In this document: positions 6,833-12,725 of the stretch, piece after piece
Position numbering within the stretch: the first letter of the stretch is position 1
How the letters are laid out: every line of letters begins with the position of its first letter
Source: Candidatus Flexifilum breve
GTDB lineage: Bacteria; Chloroflexota; Anaerolineae; Aggregatilineales; Phototrophicaceae
Direction of reading: 5' to 3'
Length of the DNA stretch: 64,000 bases
Assembly (NCBI GenBank): GCA_016717205.1
Contig: JADKGC010000013.1
Location: 134,314 to 198,313 of the forward strand
Notes under the pieces: model-generated
Database searches by the model: none
What the model saw: the letters and a program-made list of their open reading frames with translations, nothing else
What the model was told of the DNA's origin: nothing
Program-made: the position numbers and the translations under genes

Positions 6833-8857
6833 ATGCCCATTCCTTCACAGAATGACTTTTTGCTCCCCTTCTTGACCTTATTGAGCCATGGTAAGACATA
6901 CACCCGCTCGCAAGTGCTCGATGGTTTGGCAAAGCATTTTAGCCTAGGTGAAGCTGAGCTCAACCAGCTGAGCGGCAGCCAGTTCACCATCATCAACCGG
7001 GTGGCATGGTGCGACGCGCATTTTGTGCGGGCGGGTTTCGTCGCCAAGACGCAGCATCCTACCGACAGCCTGCAAGACACCTTTCACATCACGTCGCTGG
7101 GCGTGCGCGAATTAGGGCGACAGGGGCACCACGGCGTGCCGCCGCTCACGGTCGGCTACTTGCAGAGCTTCTATCGCGGCAAAGTGCTGCGCGGCGCAGG
7201 GTCAGATGACACGACGAGCGAGGCTGAGCTGGCACTCTACACCGCGTTTGAAAAGCTGCCAGATGAATTCACGGTGCTGCACAGCGTCAAGTGGTTCTCG
7301 AAGTCGGAGAAAGGCACGGTGGGCGAGGTCGATTTCCTGATCGTACATCCGCAGCTCGGCGTGCTGGTGCTGGAGGTCAAGGGCGGCGTAGTCTCGATGG
7401 AGCAGCGCGGGAATCAGCATGTCTGGACGACGGTCAACTACTTCGGGAAAGCCGTGGAGATCAAAGACCCGTGCCACCAGGCAGATCGTAATCGTCGTGC
7501 GCTGCGCGAATGGTTGCAGACCGATCCTAGGACGCGGAACATACCATTCGCGCTGTTCCCCTCCGTCGCCCTGCCGGATTCGCAGCTGGAGCGCGATCTG
7601 CGCCCGGATTGCCCGGCAGCGATTTTCCTCGACATCCGTCATGTCGCCGATGTGGAGCGGCGCATCCACGAGATTTTCGCCTACTGGCAGCCGCGCGCTG
7701 ATGGTGCAAATCAGCGTATGGGTGGGGCAGCCGCAGTCAAGGCATTGGTGGAACTGCTCGTGCCTACGCGCGCACTTCAGCCCCGCGTCGCTGAGATTTT
7801 CGAGCGCGAACGCCGTAAAATCGAGGAGCTGACACACAATCAGTTCCGCATTCTGCGTCAATTGAAACATCATAAACGGGCAGCGATTATCGGCGGCTCA
7901 GGCACTGGCAAGACGATGCTGGCGATGGAGAAAGCCGCGCAGCTCGCCGAGGGCGGTTTCCGCGTGCTGTTCCTGTGCTTCAATCGCGAACTGTCGGATT
8001 GGGTCGGCGCAAACCTCAAGCACGAGCTGATCATGGTGGCGACGTATCACCAGTTTGTTGGTACGGTGCTCCATTGGGCGGGGGTCAAGCGGACGGCTTA
8101 CGCCTCATGGAACGACTTCGTCACCGACGCCCCCGATCTGCTGTTGGACGCGGTGAGCATCATTCGTTCGCCGGATTCTGGTCAGCAGCACCGACTGTTT
8201 GACGCGATCATCGTGGATGAAGCACAGGATTTCGGAGATACGTGGTGGGTCGCGCTACCAGACTTCCTCGTTGATCCCGACGATGGCGTGTTCTACGTGT
8301 TCTTCGACGATAACCAGCGTATCTTCACTCAGATCAGCAGCATCCCGATGGGGGGCGAACCGTTTCTGCTCGACGAGAACTGCCGCAACACGCAGCATAT
8401 CCATGCGGCACTCTCGCCGTACATGCGCGAGGTCGAGGAGACGGTGTGCGACGGCCCAGAAGGTCGCCCAGTCGAGATCATCCCGGCGGCAGATCGTGCG
8501 ACGGCGCGCCGTGAGCTTCAGCGCGTGCTGCACCGACTGGTCAACGAGGAAGGAATTAAGCCGTCGGAGATCATTGTGCTGACGCCCGCGGCCGACAAAC
8601 GCAGCGGCTGGAAAGAGAACGATCAGCTCGGCAACTTCGTGCTGACGTGGGACATGGATACCGAAATGCGCGATGCGATCCGCGTCTGCACGATCTACCG
8701 CTACAAAGGTCTGGAGAGCGCCGTTGTCATTCTTACCGAGCTGGACCAGAGGCGCGAAGAGGTCGGAGACTCGCTCATTTATGTTGGTTTGTCACGGGCA
8801 CGGCATCATGCGATTGTCATCGGCGCATTGCCGAAACCTTCTGGAGAAGTCAGTTAG
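6833..8857 (+). CDS. Mrr_N winged helix - NERD nuclease - SF1 helicase fusion
   Basis: 674 residues. Residues 1-100 resemble the Mrr N-terminal winged helix (LLPFL near the start, NRVAW near residue 60, then HITSLG). A NERD nuclease-like domain follows, with GEVDFLIV at about 164 and VLVLEVKGG near 178-186 (E...ExK core). A UvrD/Rep-type superfamily-1 ATPase starts with Walker A GGSGTGKT at about 353-360 and has Walker B IIVDEAQDF near 460-468 and a late YKGLESAVVIL motif. The chain combines DNA binding, cleavage and translocation, as in several phage-defence effectors. GAGAGG at 6820-6825 supports the start. It closes the row of defence genes. Confidence 0.85.
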   Translation: MPIPSQNDFLLPFLTLLSHGKTYTRSQVLDGLAKHFSLGEAELNQLSGSQFTIINRVAWCDAHFVRAGFVAKTQHPTDSLQDTFHITSLGVRELGRQGHHGVPPLTVGYLQSFYRGKVLRGAGSDDTTSEAELALYTAFEKLPDEFTVLHSVKWFSKSEKGTVGEVDFLIVHPQLGVLVLEVKGGVVSMEQRGNQHVWTTVNYFGKAVEIKDPCHQADRNRRALREWLQTDPRTRNIPFALFPSVALPDSQLERDLRPDCPAAIFLDIRHVADVERRIHEIFAYWQPRADGANQRMGGAAAVKALVELLVPTRALQPRVAEIFERERRKIEELTHNQFRILRQLKHHKRAAIIGGSGTGKTMLAMEKAAQLAEGGFRVLFLCFNRELSDWVGANLKHELIMVATYHQFVGTVLHWAGVKRTAYASWNDFVTDAPDLLLDAVSIIRSPDSGQQHRLFDAIIVDEAQDFGDTWWVALPDFLVDPDDGVFYVFFDDNQRIFTQISSIPMGGEPFLLDENCRNTQHIHAALSPYMREVEETVCDGPEGRPVEIIPAADRATARRELQRVLHRLVNEEGIKPSEIIVLTPAADKRSGWKENDQLGNFVLTWDMDTEMRDAIRVCTIYRYKGLESAVVILTELDQRREEVGDSLIYVGLSRARHHAIVIGALPKPSGEVS

Positions 8858-8973
8858 GATTGACTTTTACCACATTAACGCCCGTTCTCAGCTAACGTCT
8901 ACGCCAGAAGCGAGTCGCCGCAGTATCTTTTGACTCTTGCCCCTCGCATCGCAGGCTGCACAGCAAGTGCATT

Positions 8974-9267
8974 GCAGACGACCTCGCAGTCGTCTGCGGC
9001 TTCCGCACTGCGGAAGCCCGGCTAACGTTGGGAACAGCGTGCAGGACACAGCGTCTGGTCGCTGTGTCCTGCAGACTATCCCTGCCGTGGGAATGCCTCT
9101 TCACATTCCCAACGTTAGCCCGCAAGCTAAAAGCTTGCCACCTCATGCGCCGGTGGGGGCTATGTGTGGCACTCACGTGCCGCACCCCGCCGTCCCCTGC
9201 GGGTGACGACGGGAACCTGAGCGCGACACGTCGCGCTCAGCGGACGCACCCCTGCGGCGCGCGTCCG
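8974..9267. repeat. Tandem array of distinct perfect hairpins
   Basis: Successive stems: 8974-8982/8989-8997 (9 bp), 8998-9006/9010-9018 (9 bp), 9041-9053/9060-9072 (13 bp), 9122-9128/9132-9138 (7 bp), 9217-9226/9231-9240 (10 bp) and 9241-9247/9261-9267 (7 bp). An outer 15-bp pair (9020-9034 with 9106-9120) encloses the third. All except the first six bases of loop differ in sequence, so this is not one repeated unit. It could be a structured RNA, recombination sites that fold as single strands, or remnants of mobile elements. No T-run follows any stem, which argues against simple terminators. Confidence 0.7.
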
Positions 9268-9364
9268 AAAAACAGCCAGTTACCCTGTGGTGTGTCACTA
9301 TTGCATTGCATGATTTTGGAAATGTGTGGCAGTGCTCAACTGCGGTTGTAACGCGCGGGCTAAC

Positions 9365-9400
9365 GGCAAATCCATAGCGCTTCAACATCGCTGATTTGCC
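9365..9400. repeat. Inverted repeat with two-part stem
   Basis: GGCAAATC (9365-9372) pairs with GATTTGCC (9393-9400), and inside it AGCG (9376-9379) pairs with CGCT (9389-9392), leaving a three-base bulge and a 9-base loop. It is preceded by GGGCTAAC, the same heptamer core that begins the 15-bp inverted repeat at 9020. The bulged two-part stem resembles integron attC geometry, but no matching right-hand GTTAGCC closes it. Confidence 0.45.
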
Positions 9401-9826
9401 TGTACCATTTTCTCACTTTGTCAAAAATACCTGTGAAAATGTCAATTTTTGCAATCGAAATGTCCGAAAGTCGCAACTGGTCATGTTTGCTTTCGACTAG
9501 ACTTGTGTCGTTAATGGTTGGTGAGTGAAAGCAGCTAAATCAGAACACGAGAAAGGTAACTTATTCTCGAATGGAGATAACGGCAGCAAGGTTGTTGACA
9601 ACGCTGAGCATCGGCGGTATTTTCAAGATCACAACTCGATACAAAGCGAACCGCGCAGCGTGCGGGAACACGTTGCGCAGTTCTTACCCGACACTGGTAC
9701 TAGCAGTGCGCGGGCTGCGAAGCATTGTATATCATCTCAAGACCTTTGTCTTGTGTGCTTCAAGCGGCTCTGCTGACTCTGCTGTCGGCACGAGTCGCTT
9801 TGTTTTTCGGGCAGGGAGGGGAGTGT

Positions 9827-10006
9827 ATGCCTAAATACATCTTCTCTCAAGGAACGGTACGAGTCGAGCGAGGTGTTTACCGAGCCTCAAACGACAAGCC
9901 GCATGATTTCGGCGTGCTGATCGTCGTCAAGCCGGAGTCGCAACCTGTAACCAAAACCGAAGAAGCACAACACAAAAGGAACGAGAGCGATGAAACTGCA
10001 AACTAA
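9827..10006 (+). CDS. Small protein upstream of serine recombinase, unknown
   Basis: 59 residues from the ATG at 9827, with a strong GGGAGGGGAG ribosome binding site at 9813-9822; the frame is open upstream but that start choice is clearly best. The N-terminal half (PKYIFSQGTVRVERGVY) could form beta strands; the C-terminal half is charged. The stop overlaps the recombinase start by 17 bases, so the two are probably translationally coupled. It may be a recombination directionality or regulatory factor by position, but I recognise no family. Confidence 0.55.
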   Translation: MPKYIFSQGTVRVERGVYRASNDKPHDFGVLIVVKPESQPVTKTEEAQHKRNESDETAN

Positions 10007-11699
10007 CTCTACCTCTAGCGACAAGCGCCTACGCTACGCCATTTATGCCCGGTACTCATCGGAAATGCAGACCGACCTCAGCCTTGAAGGGCAGGAGCGG
10101 ACTTGCCGACAAGCGATTGCGGATCGCGGAGGGGTAGTTGTCGCCGTCTATACTGACTCCGCTCGAACAGGTTGGAGCCTTGACCGGGAAGGCTTTATCG
10201 AGATGCAGAAAGCGGCGGAAAAGGGCAAGTTTGACGCGATTATGTTCTGGAAGTTTGATCGCCTTGCCCGTGACCATAACCATACGGTCATGATCAAAAT
10301 GCTGTTGCGCCATGAATACGGCTTGAAATTGCACTGTGTCGAAGGCTTTAGCGAGGATGATGACGACTCCCCGTTTGGCGCCCTGATGGAGCAGATGTTA
10401 GCGGTCTGGTCGGCGTTCTACTCAAAGAACCTCAGTAATGAAACCAAGCGCGGTAAGCGCCAACGTGCCATCAACGGGGAATTCAATGGCAGTATTGCGC
10501 CTCTTGGGTACTCGCTTGTGACGACTAACCAAGCAACCATCGAACGTCCGGCGGGGTTGCATGTGGAACCCCGTGCGGCTGCGATTGTTCGTCGCGCATT
10601 CAAGCTGTACTCCACTGGAGCGTACAGCCATTCTGAGATCGCCGAATGGATGAACCAACGCCCGTATATCAAGGAGCTCAAGGCAGGGCAGCAACCGATC
10701 AACCGGGAAATGGTGCGCGACATGCTGCAAAACCGCGTTCATACGGGACGGGTACGCTACACCGACACAATCTATAAGGGAACGTTGGGCGAACGGCGAA
10801 TGTCAAATCGGCATCGGTCGGAATGGTACGAGGGGAAACATCCCGCGATCATCTCGGATGAACTGTTCGATCAGTGTCAGGTTGTGCGCGAAAACGCTGC
10901 CTATCATCACAAAAAGACGACAAAGGTACGCACCTATGTTTTGCACGACCGCGTTTACTGTGCGCGGTGTACGGCTCGAAAGCCGGTCGGTCTGGATGAT
11001 GACAACTACGGACGGATGCGCCCCTACTATCAGGGAAAGGATGAAGTTGAATACTACCGCTGTACAGCAATCGAACGCGGCTATACAAAGTGCGGACAGA
11101 AGCACGCGCGGGTACGTGAGATCGATCAGCAGATAGTCGAGATCCTAGCGACCCTGACTCTGCCCACCAATTTCAAGGAACGGATCGAAAGCGCCGTGCG
11201 CGGGAAAATCGAGCATGATGCAGCGTTCCGTCGAATGGCAGAGGTACAGGAGATCGTCAAACGGATCGATTTCAGTTGGGAACAGGGTTTCCTTGAGAAA
11301 GAGGCGTATTTCGAGAAACGACGCCAGTTGCAGCAAGAGATGGAGTCGTTGCGCCCCATTGACTACGACGAACTTATGCAAGCTGCTGATCTGCTCCAGA
11401 ACTTCCGCAACTATTGGAATGAGTGCGAACAAGTCGAAAACCCGAAAGAGGCGCGTAAGCAGCTCCTAGCAAAGATTGTCGAGCGCGTCTTTGTCTACGG
11501 GGATCAGATTTTGGCGATTGTACTTTATGGCGATTTTGCCGTGCTGTTGGGGGAAAACAAAATAGCACCCTCAGAAGTTGAGAGTGCTATTCAGGCATCG
11601 CTAGTTGACGAAGGCATTACACCAGTATCGCTACCTAGCGGGAGCGGAGACGACGGGGTTCGAACCCGCGATCTTTGCCTTGACAGGGCAATATGTTAA
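9990..11699 (+). CDS. Large serine recombinase (site-specific integrase)
   Basis: 569 residues. The N-terminal resolvase domain has YARYSSEMQ with the presumed nucleophile S23, SLEGQ, and FWKFDRLARD. The recombinase domain follows (about 170-290, RRAFKLY, EIAEWMN), then a zinc ribbon with CARC near 326 and a second Cys pair after YYRC, and a coiled-coil region (about 390-470). AAGGA lies upstream of the ATG. The last 20 or so codons run into the tRNA-Asp gene on the other strand, and a tRNA terminator lies within its 3' end. This juxtaposition fits an integrase beside its own attachment site at the tRNA 3' end. It probably mobilises the defence genes to its left. Confidence 0.92.
   Translation: MKLQTNSTSSDKRLRYAIYARYSSEMQTDLSLEGQERTCRQAIADRGGVVVAVYTDSARTGWSLDREGFIEMQKAAEKGKFDAIMFWKFDRLARDHNHTVMIKMLLRHEYGLKLHCVEGFSEDDDDSPFGALMEQMLAVWSAFYSKNLSNETKRGKRQRAINGEFNGSIAPLGYSLVTTNQATIERPAGLHVEPRAAAIVRRAFKLYSTGAYSHSEIAEWMNQRPYIKELKAGQQPINREMVRDMLQNRVHTGRVRYTDTIYKGTLGERRMSNRHRSEWYEGKHPAIISDELFDQCQVVRENAAYHHKKTTKVRTYVLHDRVYCARCTARKPVGLDDDNYGRMRPYYQGKDEVEYYRCTAIERGYTKCGQKHARVREIDQQIVEILATLTLPTNFKERIESAVRGKIEHDAAFRRMAEVQEIVKRIDFSWEQGFLEKEAYFEKRRQLQQEMESLRPIDYDELMQAADLLQNFRNYWNECEQVENPKEARKQLLAKIVERVFVYGDQILAIVLYGDFAVLLGENKIAPSEVESAIQASLVDEGITPVSLPSGSGDDGVRTRDLCLDRAIC
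11554..11590 (-). terminator. Terminator of tRNA-Asp, inside the recombinase 3' end
   Basis: Arms 11562-11573 and 11579-11590 form a 12-bp stem with one mismatch around a short loop. Read on the minus strand the stem is followed by TTTTGTTTT (11562 down to 11554). It lies 55 bases past the tRNA-Asp 3' end, in the right direction. It coincides with codons of the recombinase, so the two overlap on opposite strands. Confidence 0.7.
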
Positions 11700-11717
11700 C
11701 CGCTACACCACGTCTCC
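11645..11717 (-). tRNA. tRNA-Asp (anticodon GTC)
   Basis: The minus strand folds as a complete cloverleaf. The acceptor is GGAGACG (11717-11711) paired with CGTCTCC (11652-11646), and the discriminator is G73 at 11645, as expected for Asp. The anticodon stem TTGCC/GGCAA holds the loop CTGTCAA with anticodon GTC. The T arm contains GGGTTCGAACCCC. CCA is not encoded. The 3' end faces the serine recombinase, suggesting that this gene is the integration target. A good promoter lies upstream (11756-11785). Confidence 0.95.
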
Positions 11718-11755
11718 TAAATTGTTGCTGCGTCTGTTTGGGCGCAACGATGAGG

Positions 11756-11785
11756 AGTATACAATCCCGCCCACGCACCCGTCAA
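11756..11785 (-). promoter_or_regulatory. Promoter of tRNA-Asp
   Basis: Read on the minus strand: TTGACG (11785-11780), an 18-base spacer, and TATACT (11761-11756), close to the sigma-70 consensus. The -10 box ends about 39 bases before the tRNA 5' end, giving a short 5' leader. Confidence 0.65.
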
Positions 11786-11875
11786 GGGTAAGAATGCGAC
11801 TTTTCCCCGCAGATCTCAGTTCGACCTCTCCATCGCGTAATGGTGCGTAAAAACAGAACAATGATCCCGTTCACC

Positions 11876-11891
11876 TGTGATACCTATCACT
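11876..11891. promoter_or_regulatory. CRP/FNR-type palindrome upstream of nifJ
   Basis: TGTGA-TACCTA-TCACT matches the CRP-family consensus TGTGA-N6-TCACA at 9 of 10 positions. The inner GTGATA-CC-TATCAC is a perfect palindrome. It lies 64 bases before the nifJ start, a natural position for redox or carbon control. The regulator is not in this window. Confidence 0.4.
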
Positions 11892-11954
11892 AGTGAGAAT
11901 GCGCCTTACAGGGGGATGATCGATCCGTAACCATCAACAAACATGGAGAACTCT

Positions 11955-12725
11955 ATGATGAGTGAGCGAACGGTAACGTTCACGACCATCGACGGCAACG
12001 AAGCGGTGGCGCGAGTCGCGTTCAAGCTGAGTGAGGTGATCGCCATTTATCCGATCACCCCGTCGTCGCCGATGGGTGAATGGGCGGATGAATGGGCATC
12101 GCTGGCGCAGCCGAACCTCTGGGGAACGGTGCCGAGCGTGGTTGAGATGCAAAGCGAAGCCGGGGCGGCGGGCGCCATCCACGGCTCGCTGCAAACGGGC
12201 TCGCTGACGACGACCTTCACGGCGTCGCAGGGCTTGCTCCTGATGATCCCGAATATGTACAAGATCGCCGGTGAACTCACGCCGATGGTCATGCATGTGG
12301 CCGCGCGCGCGCTGGCGGCGCAGGGCTTGTCGATTTACGGCGACCAGAGCGATGTCATGGCTTCGCGTTCGACGGGCTTCGCGCTGCTGGGTTCCAATTC
12401 CGTACAAGAAGCCCACGACTTCGCGTTGATCGCGCAGGCCGCGACCCTGAAGGCGCGCGTGCCGTTCATGCACTTCTTTGATGGCTTCCGCACCTCGCAC
12501 GAAGTCAACAAGATGGAACTGCTGAACGACGACGATCTGCGGGCGATGATCACTGACGAGATGGTGTTCGCCTACCGCGCTCGCGGCATGTCGCCTGATA
12601 AGCCGGTCATTCACGGTACGGCGCAGAACCCGGATGTCTACTTCCAGGGGCGTGAGACGGTCAACCCTTACTACGCGGCTGCCCGGGCATTGTTCAGCAG
12701 GCAATGGACAAGTTCGCCGGCCTGA
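11955..12725 (+). CDS. nifJ: Pyruvate:ferredoxin (flavodoxin) oxidoreductase, N-terminal part (frameshifted)
   Basis: NifJ oxidises pyruvate and CoA to acetyl-CoA and CO2, passing electrons to ferredoxin or flavodoxin. This part covers domain I (IYPITPSSPMGEWADEW, EMQSEAGAAGA, TGSLTTTFTASQGL) and most of the following linker. The start is placed at ATG 11955 because GGAGA at 11945-11949 is correctly spaced; an ATG at 11943 overlaps that site. After about residue 241 the frame departs from the family and stops at 12725. Loss of one base near 12678-12680 explains it: the next frame resumes with CPGIVQQAMDKFAG. With repair the protein would be about 1,189 residues, the usual length. Confidence 0.9.
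   Translation: MMSERTVTFTTIDGNEAVARVAFKLSEVIAIYPITPSSPMGEWADEWASLAQPNLWGTVPSVVEMQSEAGAAGAIHGSLQTGSLTTTFTASQGLLLMIPNMYKIAGELTPMVMHVAARALAAQGLSIYGDQSDVMASRSTGFALLGSNSVQEAHDFALIAQAATLKARVPFMHFFDGFRTSHEVNKMELLNDDDLRAMITDEMVFAYRARGMSPDKPVIHGTAQNPDVYFQGRETVNPYYAAARALFSRQWTSSPA

Larger units (their letters stand above)
8858..9826. other. Gene-free stretch rich in inverted repeats
   Basis: No convincing protein gene is visible on either strand. From about 8974 to 9267 there is a close succession of short perfect inverted repeats, listed separately. From 9400 to 9826 the sequence is AT-richer and unstructured to the eye, and probably holds the promoter of the recombinase genes. Frames of 80-100 codons across the palindromes are by-products of the repeats. 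Confidence 0.6.

Noticed and set aside
8974..9267. CRISPR array
   Set aside because: The palindromes differ in sequence and there is no direct repeat with regular spacers; no cas genes.
9028..9388. Protein genes within the hairpin region
   Set aside because: The 70-107-codon frames on both strands are by-products of the GC-rich palindromes; none has a ribosome binding site or a recognisable motif.
11605..11850. 81-codon plus-strand frame over the tRNA
   Set aside because: It reads across the tRNA-Asp gene in an alternative frame (TTGFEPA), a well-known spurious translation.
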